Shown here one piece after another: positions 33,136 through 42,037 of a DNA stretch of 64,000 nucleotides. A program made the translations under genes and the position numbers. How positions within the stretch are numbered: the first letter of the stretch is position 1; each line of letters starts with the position of its first letter. The stretch covers positions 45,553 to 109,552 of the forward strand of contig JBDLIT010000001.1 in NCBI GenBank assembly GCA_039714735.1, given 5' to 3'. The stretch comes from JASJBU01 sp039714735 (lineage in GTDB: Bacteria; Pseudomonadota; Gammaproteobacteria; Chromatiales; Chromatiaceae). The notes beneath the pieces are model-generated. The model was given only the letters and a program-made list of their open reading frames with translations, did not search any database and was not told where the DNA came from.

Positions 33136-34587
33136 ATGGCAAAGGCAGATATTGGTCTAATTGGTTTGGCGGTCATGGGTCAAAACCTAGTCCTCAACAT
33201 GGCGGATAATGGCTATCGTGTTGCGGTTTATAATCGGACTACCAGTAAAGTGGACAATTTTCTGAATGGTCCTGCTAATGGCTCGTCAATAGTCGGCGCC
33301 CATAGCCTGGAGGAACTGGTGAACAGTCTGGAGTCTCCACGCAAGGTCATGCTGATGGTTAAGGCTGGAGAGGTGGTGGACCGTTTTATCGAACTGCTGG
33401 CGCCTCTGCTAGAGCCGGGAGACGTCATCATCGACGGCGGTAACTCGCATTATCCCGACTCGACCCGGCGTACCGCCTATCTGCGTGACAAGGGCTTGCG
33501 CTTTATCGGTACCGGAATTTCGGGTGGAGAAGAGGGTGCGCGTCATGGCCCGTCGATCATGCCGGGTGGCGACCCCGAGGCATGGCCGCTGGTAAAGGAT
33601 ATCTTTCAATCAATCTCAGCGAAGGTTGATGGTGAACCCTGCTGTCAATGGGTGGGGCAGGATGGTGCGGGGCATTTCGTAAAGATGGTGCATAACGGTA
33701 TTGAATATGGCGACATGCAGTTGATCTGTGAGGCCTATTCCCTGATGGGGTCGGCCTTGGCTATGGATCATGATCAGATGCAGGAGAGTTTCGCAGACTG
33801 GAATCGTGGCGTTCTGGACTCTTACCTCATCGAAATAACAGCCGATATTCTGGCAAAGAAGGACGAGGATGGTGAACCGTTGGTGACCAAAATCCTGGAT
33901 ACGGCGGGACAGAAAGGGACTGGCAAATGGACAGGCATCAGCGCCCTCGATCTGGGGGTGCCGCTGACCTTGATTGGTGAGGCGGTGTTTGCCCGGGTTT
34001 TGTCTTCCCTGAAAGAAGAACGTATCCAGGCTTCCGGGATACTCGGTCAGCGTCAAAACCTGCCTGTGCAAGGTGATAAGAGCGAATATGTGCAGGCCCT
34101 GCATGATGCGCTGTATGCCTCCAAGATCATCTCTTACGCTCAGGGTTTCATGTTGATGTATGAAGCCGCCAAAGAGCAGGGCTGGGATCTGAATTATGGT
34201 GAGATCGCATTGATGTGGCGGGGTGGCTGCATCATTCGCAGTAAATTCCTCGGCAATATCAAGGCGGCTTTTGATAACAATCCTCAGTTGGATAATCTGG
34301 CGCTGGATAGCTTTTTCACTTCAGCGCTGAAAGAGGCTGAGGCAGGTTGGCGCAAAGCAGTCATTCTGGCGGTGGAGCAGGGGATTGCAGCGCCTGCCTT
34401 TGCCTCGGCGCTGGCCTATTTCGACGGTTATCGCAGTGAGCGGCTGCCCGCCAATCTGCTGCAGGCGCAACGCGACTATTTCGGTGCGCACACTTACGAA
34501 AGATTAGACAAACCGAGAGGTGAGTTTTTTCACACCGACTGGACCGGACACGGTGGCAAGGTTGCATCGACGACTTACGAGGTATAG
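33136..34587 (+). CDS. gnd: 6-phosphogluconate dehydrogenase (decarboxylating)
   Basis: A 483-residue enzyme of the oxidative pentose phosphate pathway that turns 6-phosphogluconate into ribulose 5-phosphate and CO2 while reducing NADP. Motifs: GLAVMGQNLVLNMADNGY (Rossmann loop), NRTTSKVD (NADP-binding Arg/Thr), GISGGEEGARHGPSIMPGG (substrate signature) and KMVHNGIEYGDMQLICEAY (catalytic Lys). Length is that of the long dimeric form. zwf follows after 2 bases, so NADPH-generating steps are co-expressed. Confidence 0.96.
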   Translation: MAKADIGLIGLAVMGQNLVLNMADNGYRVAVYNRTTSKVDNFLNGPANGSSIVGAHSLEELVNSLESPRKVMLMVKAGEVVDRFIELLAPLLEPGDVIIDGGNSHYPDSTRRTAYLRDKGLRFIGTGISGGEEGARHGPSIMPGGDPEAWPLVKDIFQSISAKVDGEPCCQWVGQDGAGHFVKMVHNGIEYGDMQLICEAYSLMGSALAMDHDQMQESFADWNRGVLDSYLIEITADILAKKDEDGEPLVTKILDTAGQKGTGKWTGISALDLGVPLTLIGEAVFARVLSSLKEERIQASGILGQRQNLPVQGDKSEYVQALHDALYASKIISYAQGFMLMYEAAKEQGWDLNYGEIALMWRGGCIIRSKFLGNIKAAFDNNPQLDNLALDSFFTSALKEAEAGWRKAVILAVEQGIAAPAFASALAYFDGYRSERLPANLLQAQRDYFGAHTYERLDKPRGEFFHTDWTGHGGKVASTTYEV

Positions 34588-34589
34588 CC

Positions 34590-36080
34590 ATGAGTTCGAT
34601 AGCCGATGCCTGTACCTTTGTGATCTTTGGCTCCACGGGCAACCTGTCACGTATTAAATTGATGCCGGCGCTCTATCACCTGGAGGCTGCGGGTAAGTTG
34701 CATGAGAACTGCCGTATCCTGGCCACCGGCCGCCGGCCATGGGACCGTGACCGCTGGTTGCAGGAGGCCCGTGGCATGCTGGAGGGCAGTGTAACAAGTG
34801 GACTGGACGCCAAGGTGTTTGAGCGTTTTGAGCAACGTCTCGACTACTTTCAAGGCGATATCTCCGATTCATCCATGTATGACAGCTTGGCCGAATACAT
34901 CAACAATGAGCCTGATTTTTCTGCCAATGTGGGGTTTTATCTATCGATTCGCCCGGCGGAGTTTGGCGTAGTCACCGAAAACCTCAGCCGGACGGGGTTG
35001 CTCAAGGAAGAGAGTGGCTGGCGTCGCGTGGTGATTGAAAAACCCTTTGGTTACGATCTTGAAAGTGCTCAGGCACTGCAGGTCCGCCTGTCGCGTTACC
35101 TCGATGAAAGGCAGATCTATCGTATCGACCACTATCTGGGCAAGGAAACCGTACGCAATGTATTGGTATTTCGTTTCGCCAACGTGATGCTGGAACCCCT
35201 CTGGAATCGCAACTATATCGATCATGTCCAGATTACTCATTCCGAACAGCTTGGTGTCGGTAGTCGTGCGCCCTACTATGACGGGGCCGGCGCGTTACGG
35301 GACATGATCCAGAGTCATCTGTTGCAGTTGTTGACTCTGGTGGCGATGGAGCCGCCGGTTTCCATGGAGTCGGAATCCCTGCGTGACGAGAAGGTCAAGG
35401 TGCTCAAGTCAGTCCGGCCTATCCCCCCCAGCGCGGTGCATTCTCAGGCCTTTCGCGCCCAATATGGTGCAGGGAAGATAGATGGGGACAAGGTAAAAGG
35501 ATATCTCGAAGAGGAGGGCGTGCCCCAGGATAGCGTCACCGAGACCTATGCGGCGCTCAAACTCTATGTGGACAACTGGCGATGGCGAGGCGTGCCATTC
35601 TATCTGCGTACCGGGAAGCGGATGGCAAAAGGTGTCTCCAGCATCATGATCCGCTTTCGCCAGCCACCAACCCAATTTTTCCGAGATACCCATATACAGC
35701 AGATGGAGCGTAACTGGCTGGTGTTGGGTATCCAGCCCTGCGAATGCCTGCGGATTCAACTGACCGCCAAGGAGCCGGGACTGGAGATGGAGACCCATCA
35801 GGTCAGTCTGGATGCAGGTTTTCGCACCCAAAGCGACATATATGCCGATGCTTATGAGGGTTTGCTGCTTGATATCATGGAAGGTGATCGCTCTCTGTTT
35901 CTGCGCTATGACGAAGTGGAATACGCTTGGCGTATTGTTGATCCCATACTGCGTGTCTGGTCGGTGGAGCGTGACTTCATTACCAGCTATCCGGCGGGTA
36001 GCTGGGGGCCAGAAGAGAGTCGGCGGCTTTTTGACAAGGAGATCGATATTTGGCGCCACAGTTTGAATATAGGGTCATAA
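34590..36080 (+). CDS. zwf: Glucose-6-phosphate 1-dehydrogenase
   Basis: A 496-residue enzyme that oxidises glucose 6-phosphate to 6-phosphogluconolactone with NADP. The nucleotide loop is FGSTGNLSRIKLMPALYHL and the active site is RIDHYLGKETVRNVL, with EKPFGYDLESA upstream. Nothing is missing against the family. The lactonase gene pgl is not next to it. The NADPH made by gnd-zwf could feed the GltD-like subunit of the operon downstream, although that is only an inference from proximity. Confidence 0.96.
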   Translation: MSSIADACTFVIFGSTGNLSRIKLMPALYHLEAAGKLHENCRILATGRRPWDRDRWLQEARGMLEGSVTSGLDAKVFERFEQRLDYFQGDISDSSMYDSLAEYINNEPDFSANVGFYLSIRPAEFGVVTENLSRTGLLKEESGWRRVVIEKPFGYDLESAQALQVRLSRYLDERQIYRIDHYLGKETVRNVLVFRFANVMLEPLWNRNYIDHVQITHSEQLGVGSRAPYYDGAGALRDMIQSHLLQLLTLVAMEPPVSMESESLRDEKVKVLKSVRPIPPSAVHSQAFRAQYGAGKIDGDKVKGYLEEEGVPQDSVTETYAALKLYVDNWRWRGVPFYLRTGKRMAKGVSSIMIRFRQPPTQFFRDTHIQQMERNWLVLGIQPCECLRIQLTAKEPGLEMETHQVSLDAGFRTQSDIYADAYEGLLLDIMEGDRSLFLRYDEVEYAWRIVDPILRVWSVERDFITSYPAGSWGPEESRRLFDKEIDIWRHSLNIGS

Positions 36081-36437
36081 GATTTAGCAGGGCCTGATCA
36101 CTCCACCCCTTTAAGTGGCGCATGGCGAATCCCGTTTCCGGCGGGACCCCAGGTGCTTCCTGGAGATCGGGTGTTATGTCCTGATAAAGGTAGGGATGAC
36201 CTGGATAGTGCTTCCTGAATTGGCAAGTGTATTGCTAGCAAATTGATAGATATCGGAGCATAGAGGCAGCTCGTAGGGTTGTTAAATATTCTATGCTTGG
36301 GTTTGCACTTTTAAGGTGCGCAAAGGGTTTGTTCGCACCTTAATATTACAGTTCTGTGAATGTAGGAGATACGTCTTGCCGTTTCTAAAAATGTCTGTAT
36401 GCTGTGCGGCTTTCATCAGTAGTAACGTGAAAAAAGC
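36081..36437. other. Gap between zwf and the Mrp/Nuo operon
   Basis: 357 bases without a gene. It holds small GC hairpins just after zwf (for example CCAGG-TGCTT-CCTGG near 36149-36163) and a strong inverted repeat at 36311-36343, listed separately. The operon promoter should lie between that repeat and 36437, or the repeat is in its leader. Confidence 0.5.
36311..36343 (+). terminator. 10-base inverted repeat ahead of the Mrp/Nuo operon
   Basis: TTAAGGTGCG (36311-36320) and CGCACCTTAA (36334-36343) around a 13-base loop. It may be a late terminator for gnd-zwf or a regulatory structure in the leader of the next operon; no clear T-run follows. Confidence 0.45.
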
Positions 36438-36950
36438 GTGACGGAGTACCCTGCCATTAACACTCAAAGCATCTTTACACTTTGGATAACACTGCTGCTT
36501 GTTTGGCTCGTAGCCAATGCATCCATGGCCATAGATGTCATAGTGACCGGTGTGGTTGTATCCACAATTCTGGCCCTGCCCCTGTCTGTCTTCGCGGGTG
36601 CATACGCGGATATTCGCCTTAGCCCAAAAGCCTTTATCTACTACTTCCGCTATCTTGGGGTTTTTCTATGGGAACTGTTGCTGGCCAATATGAATGTGGC
36701 CCGCATCGTATTTTCGCCAAAGATTAATATCCATCCCGGCATTGTCAAGGTCCACACCCGTCTGAAATCCCGTACCGGTCGTCTGGTTCTAGCCAACTCC
36801 ATAACCCTGACCCCCGGCACCCTGGTGGTGGATATCGATGATGACACGCTCTATGTTCACTGGATAGACGTCACTACTCAGGATTCGGAGAAGGCTACGC
36901 GTGAGATCGCGGAAAAATTTGAGAAGTACCTCGAGGTGATCTATGGCTGA
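36438..36950 (+). CDS. Mrp-type antiporter subunit E (MbhA-like)
   Basis: A 170-residue membrane protein of the MrpE/MnhE/MbhA family, a scaffold subunit of the multi-part cation/proton antiporter module. Two to three N-terminal helices (FTLWITLLLVWLVANASM onward) are followed by the conserved soluble part SRTGRLVLANSITLTPGTLVVDIDDDTLYVHWIDV. Translation starts at GTG 36438. It opens a run of 13 same-strand genes and overlaps the next gene by 8 bases. Confidence 0.9.
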   Translation: MTEYPAINTQSIFTLWITLLLVWLVANASMAIDVIVTGVVVSTILALPLSVFAGAYADIRLSPKAFIYYFRYLGVFLWELLLANMNVARIVFSPKINIHPGIVKVHTRLKSRTGRLVLANSITLTPGTLVVDIDDDTLYVHWIDVTTQDSEKATREIAEKFEKYLEVIYG

Positions 36951-37203
36951 GATGATATTGAATGCCGCCATGGTGCTGATTGCCTTTGCCATCCTGTTTG
37001 GTGTGATTCGTTTGGCCAAGGGCGATACTGATACCGACAGAATCATTGCGGTGGATCTGTTAACTATCGTATCCCTGTCGATCATAGTCTTAGTCGCCCA
37101 CCTCACCGATCGCTTCATCTATATTGATGTGGCAATCGTCTATGGTCTTTTGAGTTTTCTTGGAGTGTTGGCTGTAGCCCGCTACCTGGAACGTGGTTTG
37201 TAA
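36943..37203 (+). CDS. Mrp-type antiporter subunit F (MbhB-like)
   Basis: An 86-residue three-helix membrane protein of the MrpF family. The motif FGVIRLAKGDTDTDRIIAVDLLTIVSL contains the conserved D-R-I/V-A-D core of the family, and YIDVAIVYGLLSFLGVLAVARYLERG ends it. It sits between subunit E and the DUF4040 protein, as in archaeal Mbh/Mbx clusters. Confidence 0.9.
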   Translation: MAEMILNAAMVLIAFAILFGVIRLAKGDTDTDRIIAVDLLTIVSLSIIVLVAHLTDRFIYIDVAIVYGLLSFLGVLAVARYLERGL

Positions 37204-37238
37204 CCAGAGTTTGGAATCCTAAGTTTGGAACCCTACGT

Positions 37239-37493
37239 ATGATTGAATGGATGACACTGCTGTTGTGTGCCGGAATCCTGGTGAGCGCCTTTTTGGCAGT
37301 CTATCTGGAGAGACCGGTCAGTGCCGTGATTGCGGCAGGTCTGACCAGCCTGTTCGCATCAGTAACCTATGTTTTCCTGGCTGCACCAGATGTGGCCATG
37401 ACTGAGGCCTCGATCGGCAGTGGTCTGGCCACAGTGATATTTTTGTACGCCATTAACCGTACCCGCAAACAGGATGCCGAGCCCGATGATTGA
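37239..37493 (+). CDS. DUF4040/MbhD-like membrane subunit
   Basis: An 84-residue protein with two to three hydrophobic helices and the DUF4040 signature LAAPDVAMTEASIGSGLATVIFLYAI. This module corresponds to part of the C-terminal domain of MrpA or to the separate MbhD of archaeal hydrogenase complexes. Its presence as a separate gene points to Mbh/Mbx-type rather than ordinary Mrp organisation. Its end overlaps the MrpG start by 8 bases. Confidence 0.85.
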   Translation: MIEWMTLLLCAGILVSAFLAVYLERPVSAVIAAGLTSLFASVTYVFLAAPDVAMTEASIGSGLATVIFLYAINRTRKQDAEPDD

Positions 37494-37821
37494 GATATTT
37501 GGCAGTCTTGTGATTCTCGCCGGTTCGGTATTTCTGTTTGCTGCAGGTTTGGGCGTATTGCGCATGCCGGATAGTTATAACCGGATACAGACGGGTACCA
37601 AGGCATCTACCCTGGGCACCATTCTAGTTCTGATTGGCATATGTATCTACCATCCGGCCTGGATCGGCAAAATATTGCTGCTGATCTTTTTTGTATTGCT
37701 GACCAACCCGGTCTCCTCCCATGCTTTGGCTCGCGCTTCTCATCGGCGCGGTATCCACAAGACCAAACATACAGTAGTGGATAAGTTGCACGAGGCCAAA
37801 ACCATCAATGGAGCCGAGTAG
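37486..37821 (+). CDS. Mrp-type antiporter subunit G (MbhC-like)
   Basis: About 111 residues from ATG 37486 (MIEIFGSL). Three helices with the family core GVLRMPDSYNRIQTGTKASTLGTILVLIG and LTNPVSSHALARASHRRGI. An in-frame ATG four codons earlier is possible. It overlaps the DUF4040 gene and abuts the MrpB-like gene, showing tight coupling within the membrane-arm part of the operon. Confidence 0.9.
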   Translation: MIEIFGSLVILAGSVFLFAAGLGVLRMPDSYNRIQTGTKASTLGTILVLIGICIYHPAWIGKILLLIFFVLLTNPVSSHALARASHRRGIHKTKHTVVDKLHEAKTINGAE

Positions 37822-38526
37822 ATGATCAAACGGCTTTTTATTTTTCTGGTCTTGTTGCTGTTTGCGGCGATGTTCTATGAGATTGCCGATAATTACCAGG
37901 AACCTGAAGGACTCTCCTCCCTGGCGACACGTTATGTGGATAAGGGGCCGGACGAGCTGGGTGCGCCTAATCTGGTGACCGCGGTAGTCGTGACATACCG
38001 TGGATTGGATACCCTGGGCGAGGTCACAGTGCTGTTTCTATCAGCTGCGGTGGTTGGTCTGTTGCTGGGAGTGACTGGCAAGCAGGAAAAGGCAGCTGAG
38101 CAGCCGCAGAAGACGGCTTCGAGCGAACTGGTGCAGACCACCGTGCAGTACCTGCTACCGATGATCTTTCTGTTCGGCGCCTATATCTTTCTCAACGGCC
38201 ATTTGACCCCGGGTGGCGGTTTTCAGGGTGGAGCAGTGATTGCCTCCGGTGTCCTGCTGCTATTCCTGGCGCTGCCCTACGCAAAGCTGCGTCATACCCT
38301 GATGAGTGTGCTCGAGTCTCTGTCGGGTTTCGGCTACGTCCTGGTAGGTATATTCGGACTGGTGCTGGCAGGTGGCTTTCTGGATAACCGTTTTCTGCCG
38401 CTGGGCAACTATGGTGATCTACTCAGCGCCGGGGCAATCCCACTCATCTATATCTTTATCGGTTTGAAGGTTGGCACTGAGCTTAGCGCCGTGCTGGAAC
38501 ATTTCAAAAGCGATCAGCAGGATTAG
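37822..38526 (+). CDS. Fused MbhE-MrpB-like membrane subunit
   Basis: A 234-residue protein joining two modules that are separate in archaeal Mbh: an N-terminal MbhE-like part (residues 1-90; APNLVTAVVVTYRGLDTLGEVTVLF, which also resembles the MrpA C-terminus) and a C-terminal MrpB domain (LLPMIFLFGAYIFLNGHLTPGGGFQGGAV, the GHxxPGGGFQ family hallmark). About six helices. It supplies the MrpB role in the ion-translocating arm. Confidence 0.88.
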   Translation: MIKRLFIFLVLLLFAAMFYEIADNYQEPEGLSSLATRYVDKGPDELGAPNLVTAVVVTYRGLDTLGEVTVLFLSAAVVGLLLGVTGKQEKAAEQPQKTASSELVQTTVQYLLPMIFLFGAYIFLNGHLTPGGGFQGGAVIASGVLLLFLALPYAKLRHTLMSVLESLSGFGYVLVGIFGLVLAGGFLDNRFLPLGNYGDLLSAGAIPLIYIFIGLKVGTELSAVLEHFKSDQQD

Positions 38527-38531
38527 TACCC

Positions 38532-38900
38532 ATGGATCTGCCCGTTTCCACGATTACCCTGAGCACTGGTTTAATATTGCTGTTGATCGGCATGTGGGGA
38601 ATGCTCAGCCAGAAGAACATCATCCGCATGATCATTGGTTTCTCTCTGATTGATACCGGTGTACACATGATCATGGTATCCATTGGTTACCTGTCGGGTG
38701 GCACCGCACCGATTATCAATGAGGCAGTGGATCGCGCAACCGCCCTGCAGAATGTGGTGGATCCAGTGCCCTCAGCGCTGGTATTGACCGCCATCGTCAT
38801 CGGTTTGGGTATCACTGCGGTGATGCTGGCCTTTGCGGTGCAGATACATGACAAGAAAAAATCCCTGTCCATCGAGGATTGCACGGAGTCGAAATGGTAG
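38532..38900 (+). CDS. Mrp-type antiporter subunit C (NuoK-like)
   Basis: A 122-residue three-helix protein of the MrpC/NuoK/MbhG family. Conserved elements are GMWGMLSQKNIIRMIIGFSLIDTGVHMIMV and DPVPSALVLTAIVIGLGITAVMLAF (the DPxxxALxLTAIVI motif). Its start is 5 bases after the MrpB-like gene and its end overlaps the fused antiporter gene. Confidence 0.92.
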   Translation: MDLPVSTITLSTGLILLLIGMWGMLSQKNIIRMIIGFSLIDTGVHMIMVSIGYLSGGTAPIINEAVDRATALQNVVDPVPSALVLTAIVIGLGITAVMLAFAVQIHDKKKSLSIEDCTESKW

Positions 38901-41900
38901 AAGGTCTGCTAGCCCCCATCAATCTGGTCATAGCCGCCCTTGGCGCAGGCTTTCTGCTGCCATTGATTGCCAGGCGCAGCGAGGGTTCCGCCCATGCGCT
39001 CTTCTGGGTGACTCAACTCTACCTGCTGTTGATATCCGGGATCTGGTTGTTGCGGCTGATGAACGGAGCGCCTGCGGTGGAGATCATCACTGCGGGGATT
39101 CAACCACCCTTTGCGATCAATCTGTACTTCGGCTTGTTTGAGGCGTTTGTGGTGACCGCGGTTAACCTGTCCGCGATTTTAGGTGGCTGGTATCTGTTGA
39201 ATTATTTCCGGGGTCGGGCCTCGGCCATGTCGGTCTACCTGATCCTGGCCATGGGTATCAGCGGCATGGTCATGACCCGCGACCTGTTCAATCTGTTTAT
39301 CTTTATCGAGATTACTGCGCTGGCCACCTATGGTCTGCTTGCCCTGGACAAGAGTCCTGCGAGCCTCGCGGCTGGCTTCAAATACATCATCGCCACCTCT
39401 CTGGCCTCCACCTTTTTTCTGTTGGGGACCATGCTGCTCTATTACCTGACCGGCACCCTCAACATTGACGACATGCTGCTCCACCTGGATCGAATTACCG
39501 GCCCAATTGGCCTGGCCGCCAGTGTCCTGCTGTTGGTGGGTGTGATCATCGAACTCAAACCCTACCCAGCCAATGGCTGGGGACTGGATGTCTATGAGAC
39601 GGTTCCAGCAGGTGTCGCCGCGATGATCTCTGTCGGTGTTTCGGCCGGCGCCTTCTTTGCTCTCTACAAGATTGTGCCCCTGCTTGCGGATTTTCTGCCG
39701 GTAGTGGCCGCGGTAGGTGGTGCGACCTTCCTGGCCTCTAACTTTATTGGTCTGCGCCAACGTAATGTCAGGCGTATGTTGGGCTACTCCTCAGTTGCGC
39801 AGATAGGTCTGATGACTCTGGCCCTGGCGGTCCTGAACATGCTGGACAAGGCCGAGTATGTCTCTCTGGTCGTTGGCGGGTTGTTCATCAATCACCTGCT
39901 GGCCAAGGCAGGCCTCTTCTGGCTGGCCGGTGCAGTAGACCGCCCAGGCACTGAAGACTGGGTGGGGCTGCGGCGCAAACCACTGCTGCTGGTTCTGTTG
40001 GGCGTGTTGCTGGCGGCCCTGGCAGGCTTTCCGCCATTCCCCGGCTTCTGGGCCAAATGGGAGCTGATCATGCAGCTGTCTGCCGGCGACCTGCCGTTCT
40101 GGGTCTTTGCTGTGCTGTTGGGTTCACTGCTGGAGGCCGCCTATCTCTATCGCTGGTTTGGCTTTGCCCTGCGCGATGCGGAACAACCTCCACAAGTTGA
40201 GAAGGTTGGAAGGCTCATCCCGATCGGACTGTTTGCCTTGTCTCTGCTTGCCTGTGGCCATCTGATTGCTAATTGGCTCGGGCTGGATGCCGCCCGTGTA
40301 TTGGTACCGGTTTATATGGGCATCCTGTTGTACGCTCTCGATGGCATGCCGGGACGCCTGAAGGCAATCGTTGTGCTCGCGGCGTTTGCCGCCTACGCCT
40401 ATCCCGTCGCCATGGGATTGGAGGGCCTGCACTGGCTGTTCGGACTTATTCTATTACTGGGTGGGGGGGTGATCGCCTTTGCGGTACTGCACCGTTCAGA
40501 TGCCCGTAAGGGATTCTATCCACTGTTGGGCATGCTGCTGTTCTCCCTGGTGTCGCTGCTGGATGCATCCACTTCGCTGCAGTTCTTCTTTGCCTGGGAG
40601 ATCCTGACCCTCAGTTCATACTTGATGATCTCCCTGGGACGTGGCGCGAAGAAACATATCCTGACCTTCTTGATGTTCTCCCTGGGCTCGGCCTTCCTGA
40701 TCATGGCTGGCTTTGGTTTCGCCTATGGAGAGACCGGCTCCATCCTGCTGTCAGATCTGAGCAATGTTCAAACATCGGCAACCCTCGTCTATACGCTGTT
40801 GATACTCGGTTTTCTGATCAAGGCCGGTGCCGCGGGGCTGCATATCTGGCTGCCTGGCGCCTACAGCGAAGCCGAAGACGACTTCTCCGCGCTGCTCGCG
40901 GCGGTGGTGGGCAAGGCCGCCATCTTCGGGATGCTGCTGGCTGGATTGCACCTGGCTGTGAATGGGGCAGGTGCTGTTGATCAGGTGAATTATGTGGTCG
41001 GCTGGTTGGGTGTTATCACCGCTTTCGTGGGTGCCCTGATGGCCCTGTTCCAGGAAGATGTGAAGAAGCTGCTGGCCTACTCCAGTATGGGACAGGTGGG
41101 ATATATCATCACCGCGATTGCCATATCCAGCCAGTTGGGTTGGGTGAGCGCCGGCTATCTGACTGTCAACCACCTGCTGTTCAAGGGCTTGCTGTTCCTG
41201 GCGGTGGCTGGTCTGGTATTCCGCACCGGCACCCGTTTGATGTACAAGATGGGCGGTCTGGACAAGAATATGCCGATGACCTTCATCTCGGTGTTGATCG
41301 GCATTATCGCCATCTCCGGCGTGCCACCGCTGACCGGTTTTGGCAGCAAGTGGCTACTGCTCAACGCCCTGTTCGACAAGGGCTGGTATTGGCAGGCCGG
41401 TCTTGCCTTTTTCGCCAGTGCGGTGGCCTTTCTCTATCTGTTCCGGCTGATCCATACCGTGTTTCTCGGACAGCGCAAAACGGCGCACAAGGACCTGCGC
41501 GAGGCGCCGTGGCTGTTGCTGGTACCACAGATTCTGCTCATCGTAGCAATCATGGCCTTCTCGGTCTGGCCCAAGCTGCTGATCGATCCGATCACCACGG
41601 CGATTGCCGGTAATTTCCCCGAGGCCCTGATCTGGGAAGGTACAGCTCTCAAGAGCAGACTCGGTTACTGGGATGGCTTTATGGTCATCAACATCGTCGC
41701 CGGGGTGTTCCTGGTGCCGCTGCTGATCCTGCTGTTTCTCTCCCGCTTCATGCGGATTCAGAAGGTCAAGCAGTTCAACATCGTATTTGCCGCGGAGCGT
41801 CCCGCAACCCCGGAGACATCCCACTATGCCTATAACTTCTACTCATTCTATGAGAAGGCATTTGGCTCATTCTTGAAGCCCAGGGCAACCGCTTTCTGGG

Positions 41901-42034
41901 ATGGTGTGTCTGAGTGGAGTAACACCATTGGGTCCACGCTACGGGTTCTGTATACGGGTAATGGTCAGACCTACGCCCTGTACGTATTGTTTTATGTAGT
42001 GATGATCTATATCGCGGTCGGAGGCATGGGTTAA
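38894..42034 (+). CDS. Giant fusion of two MrpD/NuoN-like antiporter subunits
   Basis: About 1046 residues carrying two complete proton-antiporter domains in tandem. In half one (residues 1-500), the TM5 glutamate lies in LFIFIEITALATYG, the TM7 lysine in IELKPYPANGWGLDVYE, and the TM12 lysine in HLLAKAGLFWLAG. In half two (about 500-930) the equivalents are FFFAWEILTLSSYL, IKAGAAGLHIWLPGAYSEAE, VVGKAAIFGM and NHLLFKGLLFLAVAG. A C-terminal extension of about 110 residues resembles the tails of MbhH/HyfB proteins. ATG 38894 is chosen (GGAG seven bases upstream, overlapping the MrpC stop); an upstream TTG is possible. Archaeal Mbx has these as separate MbxH/H' genes; here they are one chain of roughly 28 helices. 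Confidence 0.9.
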   Translation: MVEGLLAPINLVIAALGAGFLLPLIARRSEGSAHALFWVTQLYLLLISGIWLLRLMNGAPAVEIITAGIQPPFAINLYFGLFEAFVVTAVNLSAILGGWYLLNYFRGRASAMSVYLILAMGISGMVMTRDLFNLFIFIEITALATYGLLALDKSPASLAAGFKYIIATSLASTFFLLGTMLLYYLTGTLNIDDMLLHLDRITGPIGLAASVLLLVGVIIELKPYPANGWGLDVYETVPAGVAAMISVGVSAGAFFALYKIVPLLADFLPVVAAVGGATFLASNFIGLRQRNVRRMLGYSSVAQIGLMTLALAVLNMLDKAEYVSLVVGGLFINHLLAKAGLFWLAGAVDRPGTEDWVGLRRKPLLLVLLGVLLAALAGFPPFPGFWAKWELIMQLSAGDLPFWVFAVLLGSLLEAAYLYRWFGFALRDAEQPPQVEKVGRLIPIGLFALSLLACGHLIANWLGLDAARVLVPVYMGILLYALDGMPGRLKAIVVLAAFAAYAYPVAMGLEGLHWLFGLILLLGGGVIAFAVLHRSDARKGFYPLLGMLLFSLVSLLDASTSLQFFFAWEILTLSSYLMISLGRGAKKHILTFLMFSLGSAFLIMAGFGFAYGETGSILLSDLSNVQTSATLVYTLLILGFLIKAGAAGLHIWLPGAYSEAEDDFSALLAAVVGKAAIFGMLLAGLHLAVNGAGAVDQVNYVVGWLGVITAFVGALMALFQEDVKKLLAYSSMGQVGYIITAIAISSQLGWVSAGYLTVNHLLFKGLLFLAVAGLVFRTGTRLMYKMGGLDKNMPMTFISVLIGIIAISGVPPLTGFGSKWLLLNALFDKGWYWQAGLAFFASAVAFLYLFRLIHTVFLGQRKTAHKDLREAPWLLLVPQILLIVAIMAFSVWPKLLIDPITTAIAGNFPEALIWEGTALKSRLGYWDGFMVINIVAGVFLVPLLILLFLSRFMRIQKVKQFNIVFAAERPATPETSHYAYNFYSFYEKAFGSFLKPRATAFWDGVSEWSNTIGSTLRVLYTGNGQTYALYVLFYVVMIYIAVGGMG

Positions 42035-42037
42035 ATC

